Assembly (NCBI GenBank): GCA_016744795.1
Contig: JADGDR010000005.1
Coordinates: 156,257-220,256 of the forward strand
Source of the DNA: Sulfurospirillum sp.
GTDB lineage: Bacteria; Campylobacterota; Campylobacteria; Campylobacterales; Sulfurospirillaceae
Length of the DNA: 64,000 bases
Reading direction: 5' to 3'
The stretch's first letter is position 1, and each line of letters opens with the position of its first letter. Of the stretch, positions 1 through 9,398 are shown piece after piece. The notes below the pieces were generated by a model. The model ran no database searches. It saw nothing but the letters and a program-made list of their open reading frames with translations, and was not told the DNA's origin. The translations under genes and the position numbers were made by a program.

Positions 1-847
1 CTAAACTTTTTACAACGTCAAGTTGATGAAACCTTGGAAATATAGCTGTTTTTTTACTTGGGACTTTTTCATCTTCTTGAATAAAATAAAAGTTTCTAAA
101 GATGTCAAGCAAAGAGTCTTGTAAAAGTATCTCTTCCCATAGGTAGTGAGTTTTTAGTTTTCCATCTACTATTGGGTTTCCTGCACCATCCTCGAAACCT
201 TTGTTAAAAGGCAGAAAGAAAGTATCTTTGCCTTTAAGATGGGTTGTCATGCTTACTTCGTCGTTATCAAGTGCAAAGTATATCAATGCTCTTTGGTTAA
301 AGTCTGTTAGTTTACTTTTTACATCTCTATCTAATTTGAATTGCTCTTCTGCTTTTTTTGTATCTTGACCTGTATATCTGTTTTTAAGCTCCATTACAAC
401 TATAGGAAGTCCATTTAAAAACAAAACCATATCTATGGAAGTTTTAGCTGTTTCTTCAAAGTAAAGTTGTCTTGTAATAGAAAAAATATTTGCTTGGTAA
501 TTTTTAAGTGTTTTTTCGTTTTTGTTATTGTTTGGTTTAAAATATACAAGTTTTAGATTTGAGGAGAGAGAAAAATCTTCTACGCCTTCTCTTAAAACTT
601 TTATCAAACCTTTTTGTTTTATACTTGTGCTTATGGTATCTAGGAGTTTATCTTGCCAGTTTTGAGGACGTGATTTTTGGAACTCTTTTAAAAGCTCATT
701 TTGTGTAGCTTCTAAAAACTTAAATAGCTCTTTTTTGTTTAAAGAATACTTTTTATCAAAATCTTCGCTTTTGCTTTGTCTGTAACCATCTTGTATAAGT
801 GAATTTTCTATCAGCTCTTCTATATCTTTTTCTAAAATCTGACTCAT
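1..847 (-). CDS. hsdR: Type I restriction enzyme, R subunit (HsdR), N-terminal part
   Basis: Open frame on the minus strand that starts at the ATG at 847 and runs off the left edge, so only the first ~282 residues are visible. After an N-terminal helical segment it carries the PD-(D/E)xK-type nuclease core seen in HsdR proteins (SIDMVLF... followed by VVMELKNRYTGQDT at about residues 150-170), and near the left edge a FPRFHQLDVV segment like the helicase Q-motif that precedes the translocase domain. HsdR cleaves DNA after ATP-driven translocation once the M2S complex meets unmodified sites. It lies 13 bp downstream of hsdS and is surely cotranscribed with hsdM and hsdS. The motor domain lies outside the window, so its integrity cannot be judged. 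Confidence 0.9.
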   Translation of the reverse strand, partial: MSQILEKDIEELIENSLIQDGYRQSKSEDFDKKYSLNKKELFKFLEATQNELLKEFQKSRPQNWQDKLLDTISTSIKQKGLIKVLREGVEDFSLSSNLKLVYFKPNNNKNEKTLKNYQANIFSITRQLYFEETAKTSIDMVLFLNGLPIVVMELKNRYTGQDTKKAEEQFKLDRDVKSKLTDFNQRALIYFALDNDEVSMTTHLKGKDTFFLPFNKGFEDGAGNPIVDGKLKTHYLWEEILLQDSLLDIFRNFYFIQEDEKVPSKKTAIFPRFHQLDVVKSL

Positions 848-860
848 AAACTCTTTCCTT

Positions 861-2141
861 TTATAAAATCTCTATCTTTCCTGTCACTGCTTCACTGATG
901 AGTGACTCTTTTGCTTGTTTTAGTTTTTTTATGCTTTGTTTTGTTTTTTCGATTGTGTTGTCGAAAGTTTCTATTTTTTTATCTAGGTAATTTGATATTT
1001 GTTTTTGTTCTTTTATATTTGGGAAACTTAAATATACATCTTTTAAATTTGTTTGTGCAATATTTTTTCTTATACTTCCACTACCAAATAAAATTATCTG
1101 TTTTCGTATTTCAAAAGATTGAAAACAATATCTTTTAAAATCTAAATCCAAATCATCTGTAATTTGTCGTCCTCGTATAACAAAACCACCAAATAATGCT
1201 TTTGCATCATCATAATAAACAGTACTTAACGCTAATTCTTCTGCTGTTTCAGATGTTCTATTGAAAAGTACATCTCCTTTTTTAAGTAGATTTTCTTTTA
1301 CAATAGATTCTGAAACACTTACTAAACCTTCAATATCTTTTTCTAATATAAAATCAGTATTTATAGTTTCTTTTACATTGACAAACTTTAAACCTTTTCC
1401 ATAGTTTGAAGAATCCGAGTTTACACCATTTTTAAACTTAAAAATATATCCTAACTTTTTAGTTTTCCAATTGCATTCATTTTTAACAACTTTTAGTTTT
1501 CCTGTGACTACTTCGTTTATCAAACTCTGTTTTGCATTTTCAAGTTTAGTGATAAGCTCCTCTTTTTTTGAGATAACAGCATCAAAAGTGTTAGACTTTT
1601 CATCTAAAAAATTTGCTATTTTTTGTTGCTCAGATATAGAAGGGACTAAAAGTCTTGCATTTTTAATTAGGTCTTTATTTAAAAGTTTTGCACCATAAAT
1701 ATTATCATTTGCATAAAAAATTAAATATATTGATAAGGCATAGTACCAAAAGTTAAGATTAATATTCTTATTATTGATGAAAGAAGCAATTGCTTCATTT
1801 GTATATAAATCAATTTCATTAAAAGTAACTTGACCAACAGATAATTTAAAAGTATATAATAAAGAACCCTTAGGTACTATTTTCATATTATAATCTTTTA
1901 TTGCCTCATCTGATAGTCTTTGTTTTGCATTACTAGTTAACTTGTTTTTAATGTCAGAAATAGAAACCCAAACATTATCACCATAAAAATACTTATCTTT
2001 TGAAGTAGATGGAGTTGAACCAACAATATATTTTAATAAATATTTCAAACTCATTTTATTCCAAGTTTTAGGATAATTTTCTATCCAATATAACTTGCTA
2101 GGTCTAAATTCCCCTTGTTCTCTTACTCCATACTGCATCAA
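861..2141 (-). CDS. hsdS: Type I restriction-modification specificity subunit (HsdS)
   Basis: 426 aa, the usual length of a two-TRD HsdS. Two target-recognition domains are each followed by a conserved helical spacer: the first has SEQQKIANFLDEK...LINEVVTGK (about residues 168-215) and the second KEQKQISNYLDKK...LISEAVTGK at the C-terminus. This internal repeat is the family signature and sets the spacing of the two half-sites. The protein gives sequence specificity to both the methylase and the nuclease complexes. Its ATG overlaps the hsdM stop by 4 bp, so translation is coupled. The recognition sequence cannot be read from the protein. I see no second hsdS copy or inverted TRD cassette here that would suggest shuffling. 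Confidence 0.93.
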   Translation of the reverse strand: MMQYGVREQGEFRPSKLYWIENYPKTWNKMSLKYLLKYIVGSTPSTSKDKYFYGDNVWVSISDIKNKLTSNAKQRLSDEAIKDYNMKIVPKGSLLYTFKLSVGQVTFNEIDLYTNEAIASFINNKNINLNFWYYALSIYLIFYANDNIYGAKLLNKDLIKNARLLVPSISEQQKIANFLDEKSNTFDAVISKKEELITKLENAKQSLINEVVTGKLKVVKNECNWKTKKLGYIFKFKNGVNSDSSNYGKGLKFVNVKETINTDFILEKDIEGLVSVSESIVKENLLKKGDVLFNRTSETAEELALSTVYYDDAKALFGGFVIRGRQITDDLDLDFKRYCFQSFEIRKQIILFGSGSIRKNIAQTNLKDVYLSFPNIKEQKQISNYLDKKIETFDNTIEKTKQSIKKLKQAKESLISEAVTGKIEIL

Positions 2142-3979
2142 GCTAACAACTCTTTTAAATCATCACTTATGCTAGATTCTAGTTTCTTTATATCTTTCAT
2201 GATATCTTCAAAAGAATCAAGTTTTTTATACTCATAAAAGTGTCTTGTAAAAGGAAGTTCATACCCTATATTCTCAAAGGTACTCGAATCCGGCCAAGAT
2301 GAAACCAAGTGAGGTTTTACCTCTTCGTGGTAGTACTCTAAGATATCTTTTTTCAAAGGTATAGACTCACTATCTTTTGCTATGAGTAGGTTTTGTTGGC
2401 TTGGTGTAAGCTTTACATGTAAAGACTTTATAAACTCATCTTTACATGTAAACGCTGTTTTTTCTTTTTCTATATCTTTGAGTCTTTGTGCTATGGTATC
2501 TTTACATGTAAGCTTTTCAAATTTCTCTTTTTCTTTTTCATTTTCAAGGATTTCGTTTAATGCTTTTGGTCGCTCAACACTTACTTTTGTAAAGCCAAAG
2601 TCACTGTTGTCAAAGAGTTTAGAGTTTTTAGAACTCTCAAAAGCTTTGTATAGTTTTTCTATCTCTATGATTTGTGCTTCGTCTATGAACTTTCTTTTAC
2701 TTCCTAGAGATTTTCTCATAGGTTTTGAAAAGTCTGAGGCATTTACAAGCTGTATCTTGCCTTTTCTTTTTTTGCTCTTCTTATTTGTAAGAACCCAAAT
2801 GTAAGTAGAAATGCCTGTGTTGTAAAAAAGGTCAGTTGGTAGGGCTATTATGCCCTCTAACATATCGTTCTCTATTATCCACTTTCTTATGTTACTCTCA
2901 CCACTTCCTGCATCACCCGTAAAAAGAGGTGAGCCATTGAAGATGATAGCTATACGACTTCCTTCCTTATCTTTCACCATCTTTCTTATCATGTTTTGTA
3001 AAAAAAGCAGTGAGCCATCGCTAACTCTTGGTGTTCCTGCTCCAAATCTTCCATCAAATCCATATGTTGCATGTTCACTGTTGACATAAGCTTGCTCTTT
3101 TTTCCACTGCACACCAAAAGGAGGATTTGAGATAAGATAACGATAGTGTTTTGCTTTGTGTCCATCATCTATAAGTGTATTACCAAAGGCTATGTTGTTT
3201 GTATCTTGTCCTTTTATAAGCATGTCTGCTTTACAAATAGCATAAGATTCGTCGTTTATTTCTTGGCCGTAAAGTTCTACTTTTGCATCTTTGTTTTTAC
3301 TTAAAATGTACTTTTGACCGACTGAGAGCATACCACCCGTTCCACAACAAAAATCTGCTATTGAGATAACTTTACCTTTTTTGCCTATTTGCTCATCTTT
3401 GTCCATAAAAAGCATTTTCATACAAAGCTCTATCACTTCTCTTGGAGTGTAGTGGTCTCCTGCTTCTGCATTTTCTTTGAACTTTCTGATTAACTCTTCA
3501 AAGATATAACCCATGGTTTGGTTGTCTACTCTTTTTGGATGTAAATCAACTTCATTAAACTCTTTAATAACATAGTAAAGTTGATTGTTTTTTGCTAGTT
3601 TGTCTATGTCTTTGTTAAAATCAAAGTGAGAAATAATATCTTTTATATTTGAAGAAAAACCTTGAAGATAGTTTATGAAGTTCTCTTTTAAGTTATCTTG
3701 GTCATCACATAAATTATCAAATCCAAATGAAGAGATATTGTAAAAATCCAAACCATCAAGCTCAGTTTTTATGAGCTCTTCTTGTGAGGCTTCAGGAATG
3801 TCCTTGTAAAGTTTATAAGCTTTTAAAATAGCCTCTTTTTTTTCGTTGATTATTTCATCAAACCTTTTAATCACACACATTGGGAGTATGACATCGCCAT
3901 ATTTTTCAGGTTTATAAACTCCTCTTAGGCTCTCGGCTATTTGCCAGATCAAGTTTATTTTGTCGTTAAAGTTTATCAT
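2138..3979 (-). CDS. hsdM: Type I restriction-modification DNA methyltransferase subunit (HsdM)
   Basis: 613 aa N6-adenine methyltransferase. An N-terminal helical HsdM_N domain is followed by the catalytic domain: GDHYTPREVIELC (about residue 175), SAM-binding DFCCGTGGML (about 210) and catalytic NPPFG (about 288). It methylates the sites set by HsdS and with HsdS forms the M2S methylase; with HsdR it restricts. First gene of the operon, so the promoter must lie in the 66 bp between 3980 and 4045. An oddity is the long charged C-terminal region (about residues 450-530), in which three copies of the window-wide palindrome TTTACATGTAA occur within 101 bp and are read in different frames (LTCK, FTCK, LHVK). 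Confidence 0.94.
   Translation of the reverse strand: MINFNDKINLIWQIAESLRGVYKPEKYGDVILPMCVIKRFDEIINEKKEAILKAYKLYKDIPEASQEELIKTELDGLDFYNISSFGFDNLCDDQDNLKENFINYLQGFSSNIKDIISHFDFNKDIDKLAKNNQLYYVIKEFNEVDLHPKRVDNQTMGYIFEELIRKFKENAEAGDHYTPREVIELCMKMLFMDKDEQIGKKGKVISIADFCCGTGGMLSVGQKYILSKNKDAKVELYGQEINDESYAICKADMLIKGQDTNNIAFGNTLIDDGHKAKHYRYLISNPPFGVQWKKEQAYVNSEHATYGFDGRFGAGTPRVSDGSLLFLQNMIRKMVKDKEGSRIAIIFNGSPLFTGDAGSGESNIRKWIIENDMLEGIIALPTDLFYNTGISTYIWVLTNKKSKKRKGKIQLVNASDFSKPMRKSLGSKRKFIDEAQIIEIEKLYKAFESSKNSKLFDNSDFGFTKVSVERPKALNEILENEKEKEKFEKLTCKDTIAQRLKDIEKEKTAFTCKDEFIKSLHVKLTPSQQNLLIAKDSESIPLKKDILEYYHEEVKPHLVSSWPDSSTFENIGYELPFTRHFYEYKKLDSFEDIMKDIKKLESSISDDLKELLA
2412..2512. repeat. Cluster of three TTTACATGTAA(A) palindromes inside hsdM
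   Basis: Exact TTTACATGTAAA at 2412-2423 and 2441-2452 and TTTACATGTAAG at 2501-2512. All lie in the hsdM coding sequence, which stays open through them. On the protein they give LHVK, FTCK and LTCK, so the DNA word and not a peptide is repeated. Confidence 0.85.
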
Positions 3980-4045
3980 GTTTTATTTTACATCTTTTCA
4001 TATTTTAATTAATAGGCATTTATTATATTGTTTTTAGCATAAATA

Positions 4046-4582
4046 TTATCTGATAGTCTTTACATGTAGTCTCATAGCCTTTAAAATTTCATATGTTTTA
4101 CTAACATCATAAGTAGCACTGTGATGTGAGTCTTCATCAAAATCTATTTTGTAGAACCTACAAGTCTCGTCTAGTTTTGGATTTTTAACCTTGCCATTTT
4201 TGTTTAGAGCTTTTACTATGTGTCTATTTTCTTTCATGGTACAAAAATGATTTTCAAACTCTACTATTTTGTAAAGATGACGAAGTTCAAAGCTTATGTT
4301 GTGTGCTACTAGAGTTTTAACACCCTGACAAAATTCTACAAAATCTAAATCTTCTTTAAAATATACACTATGAGTCTTATCTTTTCTATACTCCATTATC
4401 ATCTCAGGTGTAAGTTTATGCACCTCATATGAGTACTTGTTAACTGGATGACGAGATAGATAATAACGATGAAACATATCTTTTACTACATATTCCCCAT
4501 TTTCAAATTCTACCTTTGCCGCAGCCACTTCTATGACATCGTGTTCGTTTGTACTATTAGTTTCAAAATCTAGAATTATCAA
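4046..4582 (-). CDS. DEDDh-family 3'-5' exonuclease
   Basis: 178 aa, the size of a lone DnaQ/RNase T-type exonuclease domain. ExoI motif: LDFETN at residues 3-8. ExoII region: AHNISFELRHL at about residue 95. ExoIII: HHSATYDV at about residue 150, the DEDDh form. In ExoII the usual Asp of the NxxFD motif is Glu, a conservative but notable change at a metal ligand. The protein should trim DNA or RNA 3' ends; the sequence does not say which. Its start codon overlaps the stop of the upstream RelE-like toxin gene by 4 bp, so the exonuclease is a translationally coupled third gene of the toxin-antitoxin operon. Confidence 0.82.
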   Translation of the reverse strand: MIILDFETNSTNEHDVIEVAAAKVEFENGEYVVKDMFHRYYLSRHPVNKYSYEVHKLTPEMIMEYRKDKTHSVYFKEDLDFVEFCQGVKTLVAHNISFELRHLYKIVEFENHFCTMKENRHIVKALNKNGKVKNPKLDETCRFYKIDFDEDSHHSATYDVSKTYEILKAMRLHVKTIR

Positions 4583-4866
4583 TATACTTCCTTACGATGA
4601 GCTATGCGTACAATATGAATAACAAGTTTATTGTCTATTTTTTCGTAAATAACTCGGTAATTACGAAGTCTTAGTCTAAAAAAACCCTGCCATTTACCTT
4701 TAAGTTTTTTTATTTTACTACTTTTTACCATCTCATTTTCATACTCTACTGAATAAGAATTTATAAATATTTCTATAGTAGATATAACGAAGATTTGAAT
4801 TTGATTGTCTAGTTTTTTAAGTTCTTTTAATGCACTAGGATGAAACTCTAAAACATAGTCTGTCAT
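4579..4866 (-). CDS. RelE/ParE-family toxin
   Basis: 95 aa, typical RelE-fold size. The N-terminus (FHPSALKELKKLD) and the C-terminal strands (KLKGKWQGFFRLRLRNYRVIY followed by HIVRIAHRKEVY) match the RelE pattern of small ribosome-dependent mRNA interferases or gyrase-directed ParE toxins. The basic C-terminal HRKEVY is like that of RelE proteins, which favours mRNA cleavage over gyrase poisoning; this is inference. The gene overlaps the antitoxin by 4 bp upstream and the exonuclease by 4 bp downstream, giving a three-gene operon. Confidence 0.85.
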   Translation of the reverse strand: MTDYVLEFHPSALKELKKLDNQIQIFVISTIEIFINSYSVEYENEMVKSSKIKKLKGKWQGFFRLRLRNYRVIYEKIDNKLVIHIVRIAHRKEVY

Positions 4867-5090
4867 AAACCCAACTCTTGTTTAACTTCTTTTAGGCTAA
4901 TTGTCGAGACTTTTCCCTCACGCACTTCTTGCGAACGTTTAAGTGCTATTTGTAGGTCTAAGGTATCGAAGTACTGACTAAGTGCTTCTGCAACAATGTG
5001 ACTTTTTTTCTCACCTAATTCTTCAGAAAATGTTGCTAATTCTTGAACTATCTGCTCTGGCAATGTAAATGTTGTTTTTAGTGCATGCAT
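4863..5090 (-). CDS. Ribbon-helix-helix antitoxin (RelB/CopG-like)
   Basis: 75 aa. The N-terminus TTFTLPEQIVQELATFSEELGEKKSHIVAEALSQY (about residues 6-40) has the strand-helix-helix pattern of RHH/CopG DNA-binding proteins; the C-terminal ~30 residues would wrap the toxin. As first gene of the operon it should bind its own promoter, where a perfect 14-bp palindrome lies just upstream of the -10 hexamer (5119-5132). Ribosome site AAGGA is a few bases before the ATG at 5090. Pairs with the RelE-like gene. Confidence 0.83.
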   Translation of the reverse strand: MHALKTTFTLPEQIVQELATFSEELGEKKSHIVAEALSQYFDTLDLQIALKRSQEVREGKVSTISLKEVKQELGL

Positions 5091-5112
5091 TATAAATCCT
5101 TTTATATTCCTT

Positions 5113-5132
5113 ATTATACATATAATTATATG
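5113..5132 (-). promoter_or_regulatory. Promoter and palindromic operator of the toxin-antitoxin operon
   Basis: On the minus strand TATAAT (5113-5118) lies about 23 bp before the antitoxin start. Directly upstream of it is a perfect 14-bp palindrome, CATATAATTATATG (5119-5132), placed where an RHH antitoxin could autorepress. Seen in sequence; binding is inferred. Confidence 0.55.
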
Positions 5133-5356
5133 GTTTGTAAAGTGTTTTTTACTTCTTGTATCTTTTCGAACAGCAGTTATAAATTGATATGCAATATATA
5201 AAACTATTAGTTTATATGTAAAGGAAAATAGATTAATTTGAAATACATTTCAATGAAACTCTTAAAATATGCTAACTAAAACAGCATTTTAAGGTGTGAA
5301 ACAGATTAAAAAATAATTAGATGAAATCTCCTAAAAAGCTTGGGAAATGGGGCTTT
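5133..5356. other. Intergenic spacer between the TA operon and acnB
   Basis: AT-rich non-coding DNA between divergent genes. I see no ORF with a ribosome site, tRNA or strong hairpin here, only scattered A/T runs. Part of it is probably the upstream region of the acnB promoter. Confidence 0.5.
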
Positions 5357-5393
5357 ATTTTGATACAATCTTTTAAACAATTTAATAAGGAGA
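5357..5393 (+). promoter_or_regulatory. acnB promoter and ribosome binding site
   Basis: TTTTGA followed by TACAAT (5364-5369) is the extended -10 form favoured by sigma-70 in Campylobacterota, which often lacks a clear -35. AAGGAGA (5387-5393) is a strong Shine-Dalgarno sequence 7 bp before the ATG at 5401. Confidence 0.65.
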
Positions 5394-5400
5394 TTTACTG

Positions 5401-7950
5401 ATGTCATTTATTGAAAAGTACAATAACGATGTGAGAGATAGAGCTGAAGTTGGTGTTCCACCACTTCCTTTAGATGCTAAAGATACAGCAGAGGTAGTTG
5501 AACTACTTAAAAGCGGTAAAGAAGATCAAGAATTTTTACTAAACTTACTTGAAAACAGAGTACCACCAGGGGTTGATGATGCAGCTTATGTAAAAGCAGC
5601 ATTTTTGAACGATATATCTAAAAGTAATGTAACTTGTAATGTTATAAACCCTATAAAATCTATAGAGATACTAGGCACAATGTTAGGTGGTTATAATGTT
5701 AAACCACTTGTAGATGCTTTAAGTAGTACAGAAGATATAGCAGAGGCAGCATGTACTGCTCTTAAAAAAATAGTTCTTGTTTATGATGCTTTTAATGATG
5801 TAGATGAATTAGCTAAAACAAACTCTTATGCTAAAAAAGTTTTGGAATCTTGGGCAAATGCAGAGTGGTTTACTTCTCGTAAACCAATTCCTAGCAAAAT
5901 AACAGTTGCAGTTTTAAAAGTTCCAGGAGAAACAAATACTGATGATTTAAGTCCTGCTAGTGAAGCATTTACTAGAAGTGACATACCTCTTCATGCAAAT
6001 TCTATGCTTGTTAGTAAGCTTAATGGCTCTATTGAAAAAATCAAAGAGATGCAAAAAGCTGGAAATGAAGTAGCTTATGTTGGTGATGTTGTAGGAACAG
6101 GAAGTAGTAGAAAATCTGGTATTAATTCAGTTCAATGGCATATGGGAAGAGAAATTCCTTTTGTACCAAACAAAAAAACTGGCGGATTAGTATTAGGAAG
6201 CATTATCGCACCAATTTTCTTCAATACAGCAGAAGATAGTGGAGCACTTCCAATTGAAGTGAATGTAGATGACTTAGAAACTGGTGACATTATAGACGTA
6301 TATCCACTTGAAGGTAAGATAGAAAAAAATGGAAAAGTAGTTTCTCAGTTTAAATTGGCTCCAAATACTTTAGCAGATGAGTATCAAGCAGGTGGTCGTA
6401 TACCTCTTATCATTGGTCGTGGACTTACAACTAAAGCTAGAGAATCACTAGGCATGGATGCAGAAAATATTTTTACAAAACCTGAACAACCAAGTGATAG
6501 TGGCAAAGGTTATACTCAAGCACAAAAAATGGTTGGAAAAGCATGTGGAATGGCAGGAGTTCGCCCTGGTATGTATGTTGAACCTCAAACTTCAACAGTA
6601 GGTAGCCAAGATACAACAGGACCAATGACAAGAGATGAAATAAAAGAGCTTGCAGCCCTTGGATTTAATGCTGATCTTGTAATGCAAAGTTTTTGTCATA
6701 CAGCAGCTTATCCAAAACCAAGTGATGTAACTTTACAACATACTCTTCCTGATTTTATAAAAAACAGAAGTGGTGTTAGTTTAAGAGCTGGAGATGGTGT
6801 TATTCATTCATGGTTAAATCGTATGGTTCTTCCTGATACTGTTGGAACTGGTGGAGATAGCCATACACGTTTTCCAATAGGTGTCTCTTTTCCTGCTGGT
6901 TCTGGTCTAGTTGCATTTGCAGGCGTTACAGGAAGTATGCCTTTAAATATGCCAGAATCTGTTTTAGTAAGATTTAAAGGTGAACTAAACCCTGGAATTA
7001 CTTTAAGAGATTTAGTAAACGCTATCCCTTATTATGCAATCAAAAAAGGACTTTTAACAGTTCCAAAGAAAAATAAAAAGAATGTGTTTGCAGGTACGGT
7101 ACTTGAAATAGAAGGTCTACCAAATCTAAAAGCAGAACAAGCATTTGAACTTAGTGATTCAGCAGCAGAAAGAAGTGCAGCCGCTTGTAGTATACAACTT
7201 GCTAAAGAGCCTATTATAGAGTACTTGACATCAAATATAGTTTTATTAGAGTCTATGGTAAAAGCAGGTTATGGTGATCCAATTACTATTCAAAGACGTG
7301 CTGATAAAATGAAAGAATGGATTAAAAATCCTCAATTAATAAAAGCTGATAAAGATGCTCAGTATGCTGAGATTATTGAGATAGATTTAGCTGATATTAC
7401 AGAGCCTATTTTAGCTTGTCCAAATGATCCAGATGATGTAGCAACGTTAAGTGAAATACTTGCAGACGATAAAAGACCTCATAATATAGATGAAGTTTTC
7501 GTTGGAAGTTGTATGACGAATATTGGTCACTATAGAGCTCTTGGTGAGGTTCTTAAAGGTGAAGGTACAGTTCCAACTCGCCTTTGGATTGCACCACCAA
7601 CAAAAATGGATAAAAATCAACTTATTGAAGAGGGTTACTACTCGCTATTTGGTGCAGCTGGTGCTCGTATAGAAATACCTGGTTGTTCATTATGCATGGG
7701 TAATCAAGCAAGAGTTGCAGACAATGCAATCGTTTTTTCAACAAGTACTAGAAACTTCGATAACCGTATAGGAAAAGGTGCTCAAGTCTATTTAGGAAGT
7801 GCTGAATTAGCTGCACTTTGTGCTCTTCTAGGACGTCTTCCAACTAAAGAAGAATATATGAATTTAGTTCCAAAAAAACTTAAAGGTAAAGAAGAAAAAG
7901 TATATAAGTACTTAAACTTTAACCTAATAGAAGAATATGAACTAGCTTAA
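5401..7950 (+). CDS. acnB: Aconitate hydratase B / 2-methylisocitrate dehydratase
   Basis: 849 aa, close to the ~865 aa of E. coli AcnB. AcnB-specific domain order: N-terminal HEAT-like domain (1-160), swivel domain (about 165-370, with [13 protein letters not shown] and [10 protein letters not shown]), then catalytic domains. Fe-S and active-site segments are present: [11 protein letters not shown] (about 485), [12 protein letters not shown] (about 702) and [12 protein letters not shown] (about 760), supplying the three cluster cysteines. It interconverts citrate and isocitrate in the cytosolic TCA cycle, which in this group often runs in the reductive direction. Monocistronic, with its own promoter and a downstream hairpin at 7958-7987. 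Confidence 0.96.
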   Translation: MSFIEKYNNDVRDRAEVGVPPLPLDAKDTAEVVELLKSGKEDQEFLLNLLENRVPPGVDDAAYVKAAFLNDISKSNVTCNVINPIKSIEILGTMLGGYNVKPLVDALSSTEDIAEAACTALKKIVLVYDAFNDVDELAKTNSYAKKVLESWANAEWFTSRKPIPSKITVAVLKVPGETNTDDLSPASEAFTRSDIPLHANSMLVSKLNGSIEKIKEMQKAGNEVAYVGDVVGTGSSRKSGINSVQWHMGREIPFVPNKKTGGLVLGSIIAPIFFNTAEDSGALPIEVNVDDLETGDIIDVYPLEGKIEKNGKVVSQFKLAPNTLADEYQAGGRIPLIIGRGLTTKARESLGMDAENIFTKPEQPSDSGKGYTQAQKMVGKACGMAGVRPGMYVEPQTSTVGSQDTTGPMTRDEIKELAALGFNADLVMQSFCHTAAYPKPSDVTLQHTLPDFIKNRSGVSLRAGDGVIHSWLNRMVLPDTVGTGGDSHTRFPIGVSFPAGSGLVAFAGVTGSMPLNMPESVLVRFKGELNPGITLRDLVNAIPYYAIKKGLLTVPKKNKKNVFAGTVLEIEGLPNLKAEQAFELSDSAAERSAAACSIQLAKEPIIEYLTSNIVLLESMVKAGYGDPITIQRRADKMKEWIKNPQLIKADKDAQYAEIIEIDLADITEPILACPNDPDDVATLSEILADDKRPHNIDEVFVGSCMTNIGHYRALGEVLKGEGTVPTRLWIAPPTKMDKNQLIEEGYYSLFGAAGARIEIPGCSLCMGNQARVADNAIVFSTSTRNFDNRIGKGAQVYLGSAELAALCALLGRLPTKEEYMNLVPKKLKGKEEKVYKYLNFNLIEEYELA

Positions 7951-7957
7951 TAATATG

Positions 7958-7987
7958 AAAGAGGTTAATTTAAAAATTAACCTCTTT
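7958..7987 (+). terminator. Hairpin terminator after acnB
   Basis: Perfect 12-bp stem AAAGAGGTTAAT / ATTAACCTCTTT with a 6-nt loop, beginning 8 bp after the acnB stop. The T-run after the stem is weak. Confidence 0.7.
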
Positions 7988-8009
7988 ATAAAACAATAAA
8001 AGGATTGCT

Positions 8010-9389
8010 TTGATAAAAAAATTTGATTTTCCCCACTCGTATGTAATTATAGTTAGTTTAATTATAATTGCGGCAGCATTGACATGGATTATTCCAAGTG
8101 GTGAGTTTGATAGGGTTCACATAGAGGGCTCGAAAAAAATGGTAGTCGTTGCTGATAGTTTTAAGTATTTAGATAGCTCTCCTGTTAATCTTTTTGAAAT
8201 TCCCTATAAAATTATGTTTGGTCTTAAAAAATATGCAGATATTATTTTTCTAGTTATTATAGTTGGTGGAGCTTTTAATATTATTATTCAAACAGGTATG
8301 TTTCAAGCTTTTGCTGATAAATTAACCAAAAAGTTTGCCAATAATGAAATAATGATTATTCCTATATTTACTATCATTTTTGCACTTGCTTGTATGAGTA
8401 TGGGTGTAAATACATTCATAGGGTTTGCCCCAATTGGCATTATTATAGCGCGTTCCATGGGTTATGATGCTATTGTTGGGGTTTCTATGGTAATGCTTGG
8501 AGGTGCTATTGGTTTTAGTACAGGTACTTTTAATCCATTCACTACAGGAGTAGCACAAGGAATAGCCGAATTACCACTTTTTAGTGGTTTTGGTTTTAGA
8601 TTGGTTTGTCTTTTTTGTTTTTGGATTGTAACAAATATGTATATTATTTCATATGCAAAAAAGGTAAAAGCAAATCCAAGTTTAAGTGTCGTTGATGGCA
8701 TTGATTATAGCTACTTAGAGGTTAGTGATGGAATTAAGCTTTATAAAAAACACTTTTTAGTTCTAGCTGTTGTATTAGGATGTTTTTCAATTTTAATTTA
8801 TGGTGGTCTTAATTGGCATTGGAAGTTAAAAGAATCCGGAGCCGTTTTTATCTATATGGGTGTTTTAAGTGGTTTGGTTTATGGATATAACCCTTCAAAA
8901 ATTGCAAAATTATTTGTAGAAGGTTCAAAAAAACTTCTTTTTGGTGCTTTTATTGTCGGAATTGCAGGAACAATTTCTATTATTTTACAAGAAGGAAAAA
9001 TTTTAGATACTGCAGTTTTATATTTAAGCGGTATCTTAGCAAATTTACCAAATTATTTTCAAGCAGTTGGAATGTTTTGGATGCAATGTATTACAGATGG
9101 GCTTGTAACTTCAGGAAGTGGACAAGCAGCCGTAACGATGCCTATTATGTTGCCAGTTGCTGATATGCTTGGTATCACTAGACAAACAGCAATACTTGGA
9201 TTTAATTTTGGAGATGGTTTTACAAACTATATACTCCCATCGAGCTCTGCGCTTATGGGATTTTTAGCTATTTCTAATATTCCTTATGAAAGATGGATAA
9301 AATATATGTGGAAATTATATCTTATATGGATAGCTCTAGGCTCAGTTTTAATTTTTACAGCAGATTTTATAAAATTTGGACCAGCTTAA
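8010..9389 (+). CDS. YfcC/DcuC-family membrane carrier
   Basis: 459 aa, hydrophobic throughout with about 12 membrane spans. It begins with the YfcC-type segment PHSYVIIVSLIIIAAALTWIIPSGEFDR, and has long glycine-rich spans and TSGSGQAAVTMPIMLPVAD (about residue 370) typical of the C4-dicarboxylate/arginine-ornithine-like YfcC group. Start is TTG at 8010 behind AAAGGA. The next gene, 6 bp downstream, is an M20 amidohydrolase, so the carrier probably imports an N-acylated amino acid or small peptide-like compound that the hydrolase then splits. The substrate itself cannot be read from sequence. Confidence 0.82.
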   Translation: MIKKFDFPHSYVIIVSLIIIAAALTWIIPSGEFDRVHIEGSKKMVVVADSFKYLDSSPVNLFEIPYKIMFGLKKYADIIFLVIIVGGAFNIIIQTGMFQAFADKLTKKFANNEIMIIPIFTIIFALACMSMGVNTFIGFAPIGIIIARSMGYDAIVGVSMVMLGGAIGFSTGTFNPFTTGVAQGIAELPLFSGFGFRLVCLFCFWIVTNMYIISYAKKVKANPSLSVVDGIDYSYLEVSDGIKLYKKHFLVLAVVLGCFSILIYGGLNWHWKLKESGAVFIYMGVLSGLVYGYNPSKIAKLFVEGSKKLLFGAFIVGIAGTISIILQEGKILDTAVLYLSGILANLPNYFQAVGMFWMQCITDGLVTSGSGQAAVTMPIMLPVADMLGITRQTAILGFNFGDGFTNYILPSSSALMGFLAISNIPYERWIKYMWKLYLIWIALGSVLIFTADFIKFGPA

Positions 9390-9398
9390 GGAAATATG

